Shown here: piece by piece, positions 36,807 through 48,940 of the stretch | Position numbering within the stretch: position 1 is the stretch's first letter | How the letters are laid out: the number at the start of each line of letters is the position of its first letter | NCBI GenBank assembly: GCA_036768485.1 | Contig: JAVLUZ010000342.1 | Location: forward strand, 1,205,789-1,269,788 | Direction: 5' to 3' | Origin: Mermis nigrescens | Taxonomy: Eukaryota > Nematoda > Enoplea > Mermithida > Mermithidae | Length of the DNA stretch: 64,000 nucleotides | Program-made: the position numbers and the translations under genes | The notes under the pieces: model-generated | Database searches by the model: none | Told to the model about the DNA's origin: nothing | The model's input: the letters and a program-made list of their open reading frames with translations, nothing else

Positions 36807-37037
36807 ACACTAGTTTGCTTCTGGCTAATGCGCAAATCTTCGATTATCCGATTGTATACTGTAACGAAAGCTTTTGCAAAACGGCCGGCTACACTAAAGC
36901 GGAAATTATGCAAAAGCCGGCTAATTTGTCCTTTATGTACGGCGAACGAACGGATCGTGAGGCGACCGAAAAAATCGATTTGGCGTTTCAAAACCAGGCC
37001 GTTGAAACAATAGAAATTTTGCTCTATCAAAAAAACC
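36807..37037 (+). CDS. eag: EAG exon 2: PAS domain core
   Basis: Acceptor TTTTCAG|AC, donor CC|GTAAGA, 231 bp, phases 1 in and 1 out. Encodes about 77 residues beginning TSLLLANAQIFDYPIVYCNE, then NESFCKTAGYTKAEIMQK and LSFMYGERTD, ending at LLYQKN. These are the beta-strand and helix motifs of the EAG-type PAS domain, in the right order. The exon is intact. The family's PAS domain binds the channel's own cNBD and also calmodulin-related partners. The reading after the donor runs into a stop, supporting the splice site. Confidence 0.95.
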
Positions 37038-37863
37038 GTAAGAATGAAGTCGTGAAAAGATAAAAGTTTTTATTTTGATCAGAGATGCAGGACTTGGGTT
37101 CTAGAATTACTTAATGGAACAAGTGGAAAAGTTTATGCATGAATTTGAAAAACAGATAAAAAGTAGAAGATTTAAAAATAGATAAACTTTTGTAAGCTAG
37201 ATTTAATGGGTGCAAGACGTAAACTTTAATATTGAATTAGTAGTTGGATCCAGGATTTTCATAAGAAGGTAACCATTTCTCAAAAAAAGTTAAAAATGGG
37301 TTTGAAAATCTGTTGTTCACCTACACAATACCTTTTTGTCGCCGTTTTACATTATTAACTTATATTCAAAATCGTTTCTAGCGCAATTTTTTCCATTAAA
37401 CCTCAAAATTTTCCAAGAACTTTGCGGTAAAAACTTCTTGACTTTCTTAATTCAAGCGACAATCTGACGCGAAGCATCAGAAATATAGAGTGATATTTGG
37501 GCAAAAAGACATTTTACTTAGTTGTTTTCAGTATTTGAACACTGGCAGTGAAGCCTATTGAAGTATGTAACGCGTAGCGTGGAAATAATTCAGAATTTAT
37601 CTTCCGGAAAATATAAAAAATGTACAAAGTGTTGCTTCAAGACGGCTGATGAAGTCAATAAATTTAATTTTACGTATTATATAGCGCGGAGCTCCTTAAA
37701 AATAAGAGAAATTACGATATTCGATGGTTAAAAATTGCTACAAAGTATAAACATATATCCATTCTTGATACCGCCAACTATTTTGGAAATGAATGGATGG
37801 GCCTCCTCCTCGATCCAATATTATTCCGCATCTGATGAATGGCCCATATTAAGCAACTTGCAG

Positions 37864-37992
37864 GTACTCCAGTTTGGTTCCAAATACATATCGCTCCTGT
37901 CAAAAACGACAAGGATACCGTGGTTTTATTTTGTTGCCAATTTTACGACGTCACTTCTATGAAACAACCGGCTGAAAGCGACGATGATAAAG
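37864..37992 (+). CDS. eag: EAG exon 3: end of PAS domain
   Basis: 129 bp between acceptor CTTGCAG|GT and donor AAAG|GTTAAT. The split codon with exon 2 gives Arg, and the reading is RTPVWFQIHIAPVKNDKD, then TVVLFCCQFYDVTSMKQPAE, ending in SDDDK. The pattern PVWF-x3-IAPVKN and VVLF-C-x-F-x-D-T is the last part of an EAG PAS domain, so this completes the domain. No long open frame covers it, because the exon is short and flanked by stops. Confidence 0.9.
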
Positions 37993-38624
37993 GTTAATAT
38001 TTGTTAGGCATGTATATTTGGGGTTTTATAGATCCAGATCTTAGAGAGGGCCTTATTTTATTGAGAGAATAAGTTGTAGACAGGGGCTAAAATTAGTCAG
38101 TTCTAGCTTCTGCACCACTTTTCGAGGCCATTAGAGCTCCAAAAAAGGAAAATTTGATTTTTGCCTCGATTAATAGACCGACCATACTGTGCAATGCATC
38201 CATAAATGAGAGATTAGGTATAGGAACCCCCACCCAAACTCGGTCGTTTCCCATCCTACAAAGGCTGAGGTTTTTATCCCCTCCTCTGACTTTTTTCGCT
38301 GAAAAATTTCGTTTAAAGGTCATTCCTATATGTTTTTTTCACAATTTTTTGGCCAGCAATAGAAGGGCAGTAACCCCTTCTCTTCCTATAGTGCTGCCTC
38401 AAAATTTTGAGTCATGGCATGCCTGAGTGCAACTTTACTAGTCATTAGGTGAAATATGACTATTTTTTAAAACTAATGCAAAATTACAATGAAACGGGTG
38501 CAATGGCTAGATCACTTTATTTTGACAATAATAAAATCTAGCTAATAAAATACAACAAAAGCCAAGTAATTGTTTGATATCTAATTCTTAACTCAGAGGA
38601 AAAAGTGTTCGCAGTTCTTTTCAG

Positions 38625-38728
38625 GAATCGGTAAAATTTTAAGACAGGCTAAGCTGTTACGAACCAAGCAACAATTTGGTCAATTGGAAACGGTTAGCAA
38701 TCGGAACAACCTCAGCAGCGTTAACCAG
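38625..38728 (+). CDS. eag: EAG exon 4: PAS-to-S1 linker, putative N-terminal calmodulin-binding segment
   Basis: 104 bp between acceptor CTTTTCAG|GA and donor CAG|GTTAGA. The phase matches both neighbours (split Gly codon in, phase 0 out). The reading starts GIGKILRQAKLLRTKQQFGQ and ends NNLSSVNQ. The position corresponds to the linker after the PAS domain, where EAG channels carry the first calmodulin-binding helix. The basic amphipathic stretch KILRQAKLLRTK is consistent with that role. The sequence is much more diverged than the flanking exons, so the assignment rests on position, splice sites and phase. Confidence 0.75.
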
Positions 38729-39763
38729 GTTAGACATTTCATTGTATTATGTACTGGGGTCTATCGTTTTTTGGGTTGGTTCAACAAGTTTGGGGCATCC
38801 AGACCCCTAGACCCCAACGCCCTTGTTTGATAATAATTACTTCTTTAGGGTTCCACCCCTTTACTTAATTTAGGCGTTTGTGTAGTTAAGAAAACATGGA
38901 AATACTCGTATATGCACATAAATCGAGCTTTCTCCGAAAACTAACGGCCTTCATTTTGCCAAAATGGTCATGAGAATATTTCTTTCTTTGAATAAACATG
39001 ACTGAGATTAAAATAAAAAAAATTAGGTTTCAGTTGAGTTTAAGAGAGTTCGGACCAGGCATAAACGTATGGAAGAGGAATCAAAGTATTGCTTTCCCCG
39101 AGAATAAAAAACTTGGAAAATCTTTGGGAAAGTAAGGCTGCTTTCCCCCGAGTATACAAAACTTGGAAAATTTTTGGGAAAGTAAGGCGAAACGAAGGCC
39201 GAACATAGATGGAAATTAAAATTTTTCTGTTAAAGCGTTTGAAATACGAGTAGACCAGAAACTGTGGACTAATATACTTTTACGCTTCATTTTTACGCCG
39301 AGACAGACTGACGCTACAGTGTCAGAGAAAAATATCATATGTAATTAAGTTTGAACAATAATTTTTTAAGACCCTAGTTCATGCTTAAATATGAAGGTCT
39401 TATTTCCTTAAAACTTTTAAAGGGCGTAATTGTATCATGGTTATAATGGTGTAACGATCAAGTATTAACGATTGTAAAATAAAGGCCACTAATGCAGTCG
39501 TTTTGTACTTTGTGGCACATTTTGTTCTAAACTTTATTCTCTAATTACAATGGAAACTTCTTAGGGTGCGAATAATTTCATTATTTTTCTGATTTCATTT
39601 TGCTTTGTTAGTAATGTAGTTTTATTTTTGCTGTTGAAGCTACATCGGTTTTCCAACTTTTGTATCTATGTCAAACTGATGTTGTTTATTTTTTGCGATT
39701 TTCATTGACATATAAATCAGTATTAGATTTGAATTTAAAAGAAAACATAAATTTTTATAACAG

Positions 39764-39953
39764 CTGCTGAGTTTTGCTGACGAATTGCTGCCCCAATACA
39801 GGCAGGAGGCGCCAAAAACGCCACCAAATATTGTTCTCCATTACAGTATTTTTAAAACTGCATGGGACTGGATAATTTTGATACTCACATTTTACACGGC
39901 CGTTATGGTACCACATAATGTTGCTTTTAAGCAAAAGAGCGCCGAGTCCATGG
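39764..39953 (+). CDS. eag: EAG exon 5: pre-S1 and S1 helix
   Basis: 190 bp, acceptor ATAACAG|CTG, donor ATGG|GTACAA (a weak donor). Encodes [20 protein letters not shown], the invariant pre-S1 motif, followed by [20 protein letters not shown] and [14 protein letters not shown], which is helix S1. Asn and Lys after S1 are conserved in EAG. The 5.9-kb intron that follows carries a large palindromic repeat. Confidence 0.95.
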
Positions 39954-41489
39954 GTACAAGGTTTATTTTATTACATTCAATAAGTTTATTATACTTACTT
40001 AATATTATTAGTATGTACATTGTATATTATATTTTTGCTGTTATATTAAATTCATCAATTTTGCAGTCATACACACTTTATTCCCAGTTTCCCAAGATTT
40101 TAAATTTAAAATCCAAATTCAAAACTGACCAGTCAAGTATCCATTTATCTTTAAAACTTTAATGTACTTTCATTTTAGGCGCAAATACAAATACCAGCTC
40201 ATTATGAAAAATGTAGATTGAACAATATTACTCTCTGAATAAACAATTGTCAATTCTAGCATTCTAATTTTATTTTGTATGTATTAAAAATGCTTGGCAT
40301 TATATTTTTACTCCTTATTGTACATTTTTTGGACACGGTTGAGTTTTAAACAGAATATTGTTTTGTGAAATTTTAATCACTCATTCAACTAGAATGCCGA
40401 AGGATTAATTTAAAATAAGGGCATCGTTTTATTCGCTAATTTAATAAAAACCAGTTAAGCAAAGGCCACTGAAATTGTGGATTTAATTTGTCGACAAAGT
40501 AGACTCGATTTATTCGAGCAACTAAAAAGTCTCAATTCTAACAAGCAATTTTTTCAATTCAATGTCGAATAAATGAGGATTAAGCTTGACTTTAAATAAA
40601 TCAATAAAGTTTGATTAGATCGAAATTGAAAAGTCACTTTAAGATAAGCAGATCGATTAGATCAAGCTTAAACACTAGTTTGTTTAGCTATTGCTTATTA
40701 CTTTATGTTTGTTATAGCTATATTATTCGCGTACTATTTAAGTTTTAAAATATTTCCATTGATTTAGCTTTTTAATATATGTAAGTTAGAATTGCTTGTC
40801 AAGTTAGACGCAGGTTTTCTTCATGTAAATTTTATATGAAAACATGTTATGAGCGACTGCAGTTAAGGGTCGCCTAGATCAGCTAGATCGATAGTCACCG
40901 ATTTAGCTGAAATTTTAAGGGAAGCTAGCAATTAGTAATGTAAAGCTGTAAAGAGATTTTTAGTAATATCGCACGCTCCGAGAGATATAGCGCTGTTCAT
41001 ACCTACAGTATGCCGGAAATCCTGAAATTCCCTACCCTAAAATTTTTCTCTATAACTTCTCCAATATTTTTTATTATCTTTCTACCTATCGAATGTAAAC
41101 ATCGCACCCACGTTGTACAAATAAGGTACACTTTGCAGAAAATACCACATTTTTATACCTATCTTAAGTGCAAAATCTCATGAGGATCTAACTATAAATC
41201 GGATTTTTCATTCAAACCATCAAAAAGAGCGTTTCTTCTTCTAAACACAAGTACACGGGCTACCCTGCCCGGTTTTTGAATAGCAAGCTGTAGCTCGTCG
41301 TTCAAAGAGATGTCTTTTGAATTTTACATATCCTGCTTTAAAGTCGGTGTTCGTCCCAAGCCTTCCCTTTCACATGAACTTTTTGATGGAACACACTTGA
41401 GATTTCTACAAAAATATAGTGTTTTTGCTGGGTTTTGCTAGAACCTTGACAACCGTTAAAATTAAACGGAATAACTTGTAGTAAAAACA

Positions 41490-41668
41490 TTGACTATAGT
41501 CTGGTTCATACAAGTTTGGGCATACATTTTACAATCGCTGTCCGGCAATAAGCTGACAGATTGCAATTAGAACATTGATTTGATATATAATCATCATAAT
41601 CCGTCGGCTTACTTTCAGAAAAATTCTTAAAATTTATGCCCAAACTTATGTGAAACAGACTATGATTA
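41490..41668. mobile_element. MITE-like family E, copy 2
   Basis: Ends CTATAGTCTGGTTCATACAA and TTATGTGAAACAGACTA, interior GGCAATAAGCTGACAGATTG and TTGATATATAATCATCATAA. Nested in the left palindrome arm. Confidence 0.85.
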
Positions 41669-42289
41669 GCACTAGACTATAGCCTAGTTTTACGCTTCCT
41701 GGGGAGTTGATACACTGAAGTTCGCATTTATGTAATTTGAGTAAAATAACCCATAAATCCACCTAAAGACATGTTTTTGATATTTTTCACTCATTTGAAA
41801 TTGCTAAGCTAATCTCAATTCATCAAATAGGATATGAGTAGTGGAAATTGCAGCATAAGCTGCTTGGCGGGCAAACACATGAAAAAATCAACAGCAAATA
41901 AGATTTGTAAAAATAGCTGTAAAGCACGCATGTGCTTGATCAAATTATTTGAACCGGCGGATTTAAGTCACCGTTATTAAACAATTTAAAATATAGTAAG
42001 AAATTCAATCTTGCACAGACATTTTACAGATCTAGCTCTATCAACAGTTGGATAAATGCTGGAAACAAGACAGTTGCTCGTGATGATCGTATTCTTTAAT
42101 TTAAATTCTGTTTGCATTTATAACAGTGTTGACAGATTTATTCTAATAACGGCAGCCAGTTTTAAAATCGCCATGTTTTTGACCGCTAAATCTTTTAAAT
42201 GAGTAATTCGAATTTTTCTAATATAATAAAAGATACTAAATGAAAAAGGATCGTGAATAACATTAAAGAGGTCGTTCTTGACATGGATC

Positions 42290-42490
42290 AACTACACATG
42301 GGCGTGGGGGGTCTGAAGATTGGACCTTATATGGGCAGCAGCAAATTCTAAGTCGGCTGGGTGGTGTAAAACCAGCCAAAAATCCAGAAAAACATGCCAA
42401 AATTTATTTCTGGGGGTCTATCGATTTTGGGGTCTACAAGATTCTTGGGGGTCTAAACTCCATAAACCCCCCCACGCTCATGGGGCTGAA
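42290..42490. repeat. Small GC-rich palindromic MITE-like block
   Basis: Opens ACATGGGCGTGGGGGGTCTG and closes with CCCCCCCACGCTCATG. Inner words GGGGGTCTATCGATTTTGGG recur at 38757-38775. Non-coding. Confidence 0.6.
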
Positions 42491-42527
42491 TCCTCCGAGA
42501 ATAATCTAATTACCTTATATCTATTAA

Positions 42528-42706
42528 ATCATAGTCTGTTTCACTCAAGTTTGGGTATAAGTTTTGAAAATAATCTTCGACAATAAGCTGACATATTGCG
42601 ATTATAGCATTGATTTGATATATAATTATCGTAATCTGTTGGCTCACTGTCGATTACACTTCTTAAAATTCGTGCCCAAAGTTACGTGAAACAGACTATA
42701 ATAATC
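42528..42706. mobile_element. MITE-like family E, copy 3
   Basis: Ends ATAGTCTGTTTCACTCAAG and TTACGTGAAACAGACTATA, interior GACAATAAGCTGACATATTG. About 85 percent alike to copy 2 by eye. Flanking TA on both sides. Confidence 0.85.
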
Positions 42707-44744
42707 TCATAATCTACCCGCGCCCCGCCCGAAAATCTCCAAAAATCGATAGACATCCCAGAATTGAATTTTTGTTTAGCAGTTGGCACCGAGTGGCGGT
42801 TTGCAAGCCTAAAAAGGACTCAGATACATCTTTGGCGTGATCTCTGAATCTCCTTGTTGGACGTAGTAGTCGGTGCAAAACACTGAAAAAATTAAAAATT
42901 AAAGCTAAATGGTGGAGAAAATTATTAGAAACTACATCTGTATTTGCACAGATGGACCACGGCTCCCCATCCCTGTGTGACTTAAAAAGTGCAAAAGCAT
43001 GGTCGTATTTAAGGGGGCGAGGGGAATTGGTTCAAAATACATAGATGCTAAGATAAAGGATGGATATGTGCGTATTGATTTTTTACAATCGGCGATACCG
43101 TAATTTTTCAAATTTTTTCGGCGCTTTGCGCACCATATAATATTTGTTTGTTACATTTGTTCATTTTCTCCGCAGCTTAAGCCATATTTTTGTAGTTTTC
43201 TTCCATTTTTTAGCACAAATTCTAAAAATTTTCTGCGCTTCGCATCAAGCGATTCAATAGACGTTGCTCCGAATCGAATGCACAAACTTAGGAAATAATG
43301 AAGTAATTCAAGTCTCCAAACCTATTTTGTCTAAATTAAACCAATTTTCTGGCACTTTTGGAGCATCAAGAAATAGGATTGTACAACCGTTCGAAAACAA
43401 ATTATTCCTTATCAAGCGTTGGTTCATCGATTCTGTTAAAGCATAATGAGATGAGGAAAGATACTCATTATATACGTATGATTTATTCCAAAAGCTCGGA
43501 CTATTCTGATCGCCATTACAGTATAAATTTGCAAGCAAAGTAGGAAATGGAGCAGGAGCCGGCCGGACGCCAAGAATTTGAACACACCCATGCATGAGCA
43601 AAGGCCGGTCTTCTGCTTGATACCGGCTGCACAATTATTTGCTTGGTTTTTCTTTTACAAAATGAGGTTTGGTTGATTGATTGGTTGCTTAGGGCTTGAT
43701 TTGCTAATTTTATTGCTTGATCGAGTTGATTGATGATTATTGGTTGAAGTTGATCGATTAAATTTCAAATGGTTCCCCCTGATTGACATTTTAGAGTCAG
43801 TTTTGTGTATTTTCACTATTTTTCTTCAACTTGAATGATGTGTCAAAATTTTCCATTGATACTGACCGGTCTTTCTAATCGATACAAAGCGGGCTCCTAT
43901 AGGTACAAAGCTGAATAAACTTGTACGCTTTGTCCATGTTTGGACAGATCATCAATTTCAAAACATTAATTTTTGAAAAAAATTTCGTTTTTCCCAATTT
44001 TCAGGATGATAGAATGTAGATAAGATATGTCTGAGCACAGATAAATTCCTTACTATTCTGAATTTTCAAATATTTTAGACTTTAATCCACCGCTTCAAAC
44101 AATTTGATGATGCATGCATGTTTTAAGCTGATTTTTTAAATCTTATTGGCTGTTGATTTATTAATAGAATGTGTTTGCCCGCTATATTGATCAGCGTAGG
44201 TACTTACCGTAATTTCCACTTTTAATATTCTTTCCGGTGAATCGAGATTAGCTTGGCAATTCCAAATTAGTAAAAAATATAGAAAACGTGTTTTTAAGTG
44301 GATTTGCAGGTTATTTTCTTCAAATTAAATGCTAACTTCAGATTTCAACTTCCCAGGAAGCATGAAATTAGGCTATAGTTTAATGGTAATTAGTCAATGT
44401 TTCGACTGCAAATTATTATGTTTATTACTCCTGAACGGTTCTTAGAAGTTCGCACTCAAGAAAAGGATTACTGTGTAAATTAAAAATACCAAAATCCAAA
44501 GTCGCAAAAACCATACCTATACCTGTTTATCTGTTTATTTGAGTGGTTACGTGCTCTGAAAGGTGTTTGCTCTATACACGTAAGTTACGTACCTGCCTTG
44601 ATGTGTAGATCTCGTATTCAAGCCTGCAATTTGTCAATTTAATTTTACCACGCATATCATATTTCAATCAAACGCTGGTTTGATTGTAGAACTTCTCACG
44701 TAAACATAAAAAAGGCTATTTTGAGTCCAACTTTGCCAAGGTTC

Positions 44745-45035
44745 TCGCAAAGTTCATAATCATACGTGGGCAGCAAGAAAATGTTGGGTGGGGGCTGCAA
44801 GATTTTTCAAAGGTCGAAAAAATGGCCTTAAAAATGATGGTATGGCGTAAAAAACACCATTTTTCGACGTTTCTCATCAAGCACTATCCATTGGCATCAA
44901 AAAATTGCGAAAAAACTGAAAAAATTCTCAAAAATTGAATTCTGAGGGTATTTTGATTTCTGGGGGGTATTTTGATTTCCCGGGGGATTGCATACCCCAA
45001 ACTCCTCCACGCCCAGGTGTCTTCATAATGCGTAA
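44745..45035. mobile_element. MITE-like family B, copy
   Basis: CATACGTGGGCAGCAAG ... GATGGTATGGCGTAAAAAAC, CACCATTTTTCGACG, ATTGGCATCAAAAAATTGCG, GAATTCTGAGGGTATTTTGA, and TCCTCCACGCCCAGGTG. The same succession is seen at 51955-52185 and, inverted, at 61830-62175. Confidence 0.8.
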
Positions 45036-45836
45036 TGGAAGGAGTGGGACGAACACGTAAAATACAAAAGGACATCCATTTGGACGACGAGTTATAGCTC
45101 GCTATTTAAAAAACCGGGCAGGCCGGCCCGTGTACTGACATATAGAGGAAGAAACGTTTTTTTTCGTGGTATAAATGAAATATCCGTTTTCGGATTAGAT
45201 CCTCGTTAAAGCTTGCACCAAAAATAGGTATAGAATAGGTGTCATTTTCGGGCATTCTTTAGCTCATTTGCATGATGTAGGTGCGATTTTCCTACATTCG
45301 ATAGGTAGGTTATTTATCTTCGCATTGAATAAAAAAAGAGAATGAAAAAATATTAAGTACTAAAGAAGTCATAAAGAAAAATGTCAGCGTTAAAGAATTA
45401 TGAGGTATTCGGGCATACTGTAGGTATGAACAGCGCTATATTTCTCGAGCGTGCGATATTATGAGAAATCCTTTCACAAGTTTATATTACTAACTGATTG
45501 CTAACTTCCCTCAAAATTTGAGCGAAATCGGTGACTATCAATTGAGCCGATCTGGATGACCTTTAACTGCAGTCGCTCTTATATAGCACAGGTCAAGCGG
45601 TTAGATTAAGCAAATTATCGAGCAGTTTTACATTCGTCCCTATTTCGGTTAATATTCGTATATAATACAATAAAGTACATATAATTATAATAGATTGCCT
45701 CCCATTAATCATTATTCATTTTATTTATTTATATATTTTTCTTTAATGATAAGCAAATTGATTAGGTAATGAATAAATAAACGCACTATTTCATTTTCTT
45801 ATTTATTTATCTACAATTTACATTGAAATTTCGCAG

Positions 45837-46042
45837 GATTACTAATAATAGATTGTATCGTGGATACCATATTCTTTATCGATATCGTCCTGAATTTTCA
45901 TACTACCTTTGTTGGGCCCAGCGGCGAAATTATATCCGATCCGAGTATAATTCAATCGAATTACGGAAGGAGCTGGTTCATTATAGATTTGTTGTCTTGT
46001 TTACCGTACGAGGCGTTCAATTCTTTCGAAAAGCTCAACGAC
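45837..46042 (+). CDS. eag: EAG exon 6: S2 and S3 helices
   Basis: 206 bp, acceptor TTTCGCAG|GA, donor GAC|GTAAGT. The split codon with exon 5 is Gly. Reads [20 protein letters not shown] then [15 protein letters not shown] (S2 and the S2-S3 loop), then [20 protein letters not shown] (S3). The acidic residues of S2/S3 that pair with S4 arginines are present (D in [10 protein letters not shown] in FIIDLL). Confidence 0.95.
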
Positions 46043-46623
46043 GTAAGTAAAATACAACGTTACGAATAAATAGAAGCAGAAGTTTCCGGCTGAATTCCAG
46101 ATATTAAGCAATAAAACTATCATTAATTTTTTAGCGAATATAACTTCGGTTTCTTTTTGTCCAAGTTGCTAGACATATTAATCAACATCTCAGAAGTATT
46201 GTGCAGGGCTGACGGCCGAAATTTTGAAATGGGGTCGGGATTATTATGAATTTATCAATGACTTGTAGCTTCTCATCAGGTTCAATTTTTTGCAGAAACG
46301 AAAAAATCGAAACTAATATGTTGGGTCTGACCTATTGAGCTGGGTCACCTGTTTTAATTCGGGAAGTTCAAACTCTCATAAAGTCTCATCTCTCTGTGGA
46401 CACAAGAACCCCGATTCTCGTCCTGATGGAAGTTTGGAGGACACGTCATTATTTTTCTGGTTGTTTGTATTCCTTCTAGAGAGCTTAAGCTACTTTGAGA
46501 AAATTATAGCATAACTAAGAGAAAAACTTGAATTTGCTCTAGCGGAATTCATCTTTACGACCAAATGTTCTTAATTTTTACCCGGAAGCATGCGCCAGCT
46601 AATTTATACTATTCACAGTACTA

Positions 46624-47405
46624 CAGGGTGTTTCAAAAAATAACGGTACCGCACTAATAAAGGTATAGTGTAGCATATACATAAAATTAACAATTAAAAC
46701 TTCGCAGGAGTGTAGTCTTATGTATGCATGCTTGTTTGGCATAATTTCTTAATGTGATAAAAAATTCTCCTAAATCTATGGCTTTTTTCCTCAACTCACA
46801 TAGTTCGAGTTTTGACGCCCAAAATTTTTTTAGGATTTTTGCTAAAATAGTAAAATCTAACAGCTCGTATAAAAATGCTGACAAAATTCGTATACAAAAT
46901 GCAGATTAGAATTACTGCTCACTTAAAAAGGCAAATTTCTGGGCCTGGAAGTGCTTGACTGCAAAAAATCAATGACTTCATCGATCGATTTGTCGATCGA
47001 TTAAAACTGATTGACAGATCTAATAGAGGTCATTGTGAGTAACCCATACTGTAACGTTACAGCAAAATTTTTCAGTTGTATCGAATAAAATTCTGTTCGT
47101 TTGTTTTTAATGTTTGTTTCTCCAACCGCTGAAAATTACAGCAGTCTACGTGCGGTGGTTACTAAATTATTAGTGGTCATCACTAATTTGGCAAAAATTT
47201 TAAAGTTTCAGCGCTAAAACTCGAAGCATACATGGCTTTAGAAAAGAGCCCTGAATTCCGGGGATATCTTTCCCATATTATAAAATTTTACAAATAAGCG
47301 ACCAAACATTAGACCACACTCTTGCAAAGTTTCAACTATTAATTTTCAATGTACGCTACAGTATATCCATTTTAGTGTGTTACCGTTTTTTATTGAATTA
47401 CCCTG
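46624..47405. mobile_element. Tc1/mariner-like non-autonomous element
   Basis: The left end CAGGGTGTTTCAAAAAATAA with following CGGTACCGCACTA is complementary to the right end (TAGTGTGTTACCGTTTTTTA then TTGAATTACCCTG). TA flanks both sides (46622-46623, 47406-47407). 782 bp, no transposase. It lies in the intron between EAG exons 6 and 7. Confidence 0.85.
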
Positions 47406-47422
47406 TATATATATTTAGCTAC

Positions 47423-48227
47423 TAGCAAAGAAAAATGCTTCGATGGAACAAAAAAAACGAATATGCTTGGAATTAAGGATTATTAAGGATGCAAAACGAG
47501 GGGACTAGAAAAAAACTAACTTTGTATATGCCTAAAGTCGCAAAATCTGTTAAAAAATCAGACTTCTTCTAAGCAACGTAAAAAATCGAATTATATAGTT
47601 TGCGGCCTTTGAAAAAATGTAACCTTCTTTAAATGATTTTCAATAATGAACATAATCTAAAATTTATACTTTTTGTAAATTGCTTGCAAGTTGCGAAGCT
47701 GACTTGCTTCGTATCGTGATTGATAGAAAACTAACAACAATAGAATTTAAAGGTGTTTTATTTTCTTATCATGAGCATTATAGCTAGCAAACCTTAAGGT
47801 CAATTGGTTAGCGCACGGAATTGTTGTGGGCATGCAAGCGTACCTAAGCTTACTCCTTTGCTACTGCTTTAAACCAACAATTTCTTTGATTGTCTTGAAT
47901 GCATCGATGTTTGCTATTTCGTTCAATTGGCTTACAAAGTCGCTTATAGTTTACTCCATGTATTTTCCCATAGCTGTTGCATAGCTGACTTGCTGCTTTT
48001 TCAATCGTTTTTTGGTTCAATATTTTATTTTAATCTGCAGGCCGCAGAATATACTTCGATTTTTTGCGTTGCTTAGAGAAAGTCTGATTTTTAACAGGAT
48101 TTGCGACTTTAGACATATATCTACGTACATAGATAGCGTTTCCCTTGTCCCCTATGTAAATTCTTAATAATCCACAATCCAAAGTATATTCGTCTCTTTT
48201 GTTCCATTGGAGCATTTTTCTTTGCTA
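47423..48227. mobile_element. MITE-like family A, copy 2 (inverted relative to copy 1)
   Basis: TAGCAAAGAAAAATGCTTCG ... GGAGCATTTTTCTTTGCTA ends, with an interior matching the complement of 27660-28070 (ACCAACAATTTCTTTGATTG, GCATCGATGTTTGC, TTGCTTGCAAGTTG). A tRNA-like stretch, GGTCAATTGGTTAGCGCACG, is present at 47801. It abuts the mariner-like element with only about 15 bp between them. Confidence 0.8.
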
Positions 48228-48374
48228 TATCTATCAATCTTGTTTTCGATTTTATTAGTTTTTAATTCTACTCTTTTTTACATATTTATACGATTGTTTA
48301 GCTCAGATATGTAAAAGAATCTGTATTTTGTCAGAGATATTTCTTATAGAATATTGAAAGTCATTCTTTCTTAG

Positions 48375-48566
48375 AAACTCAGTAGCCTGTTGAGCACGGC
48401 AAAAGTAATTCGATTGCTGAGATTGGGCAGAGTGGCCCGAAAATTAGACAGCTACTTAGAATACGGAGCCGCGACCTTGTTTTTGCTCCTTGGAGCATAT
48501 TTACTCGTCGCTCATTGGTTGGCTTGCATATGGTACACGATTGGAGAATACGAAGTTAAAGAATAC
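48375..48566 (+). CDS. eag: EAG exon 7: S4 voltage sensor and S5
   Basis: 192 bp, phase 0 on both sides, acceptor TTTCTTAG|AAA, donor TAC|GTAAGT. The reading contains [19 protein letters not shown], the S4 segment with its regularly spaced basic residues, followed by [20 protein letters not shown], the S5 helix with the EAG-type HWLACIWY end, and IGEYEVKEY. All the hallmark charges are kept. Confidence 0.96.
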
Positions 48567-48792
48567 GTAAGTTAAAATTATTTTATTATAACTGCTAAAT
48601 TTAAATAATTTAATTATGACGCTCTCTATTTAAAAATAAAAGATAATAAATTGATAAATAATAATCCAGCAAAAATTAGTCAGTTAATGAATGTTAATTT
48701 TTTACGGTCTATTGGTTTCTACTTCTGTCGTTGACTCTTCCATTATTACCATTTCAAATTTTTTTGGCAACTTTCCAACTAGCTTCTTGCAG

Positions 48793-48940
48793 CTGTCGGC
48801 ACCCGATGGGACCAGTGCGTCAAAAGGATGGTTGTATAGGCTGTCCGAGGAATACAATAATCCATACCGTTTTATTGGCAACTCTTCACATCATTTGAAA
48901 CTGAGCGGTGGGCCTAGCAAAGACTCGGTTTATATTTCGG
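48793..48940 (+). CDS. eag: EAG exon 8: extracellular turret before the pore
   Basis: 148 bp, acceptor TTCTTGCAG|CTG, donor TCGG|GTACCA (weak). Reads LSAPDGTSASKGWLYRLSEE, then YNNPYRF, N-glycosylation-type NSS, and GGPSKDSVYIS. The W-x-Y-R-L-x-E and PY-x-F and GPSK-SVY-S patterns are typical of the EAG turret. This segment varies most between species. The exon ends with one base that completes Ala at the start of the pore helix. Confidence 0.92.

Larger units (their letters stand above)
40851..45578. mobile_element. 4.7-kb palindromic element with about 1.2-kb inverted arms
   Basis: The arms run 40851-42022 and 45578-44030 (complement). Anchors: GAGCGACTGCAGTTAA at both outer ends, CATACCTACAGTATGCC / its complement, AGCGCTGTTCATACCTACAG, GCTTCCTGGGGAGTTGA against GCTTCCTGGGAAGTTGA, and GCGGGCAAACACAT in both. 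The left arm carries a family E MITE, the right arm a family B MITE; the loop 42023-44029 also holds repeats. It lies wholly in the EAG intron between exons 5 and 6. Arm identity is imperfect, so it is old. No transposase seen. Confidence 0.8.
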
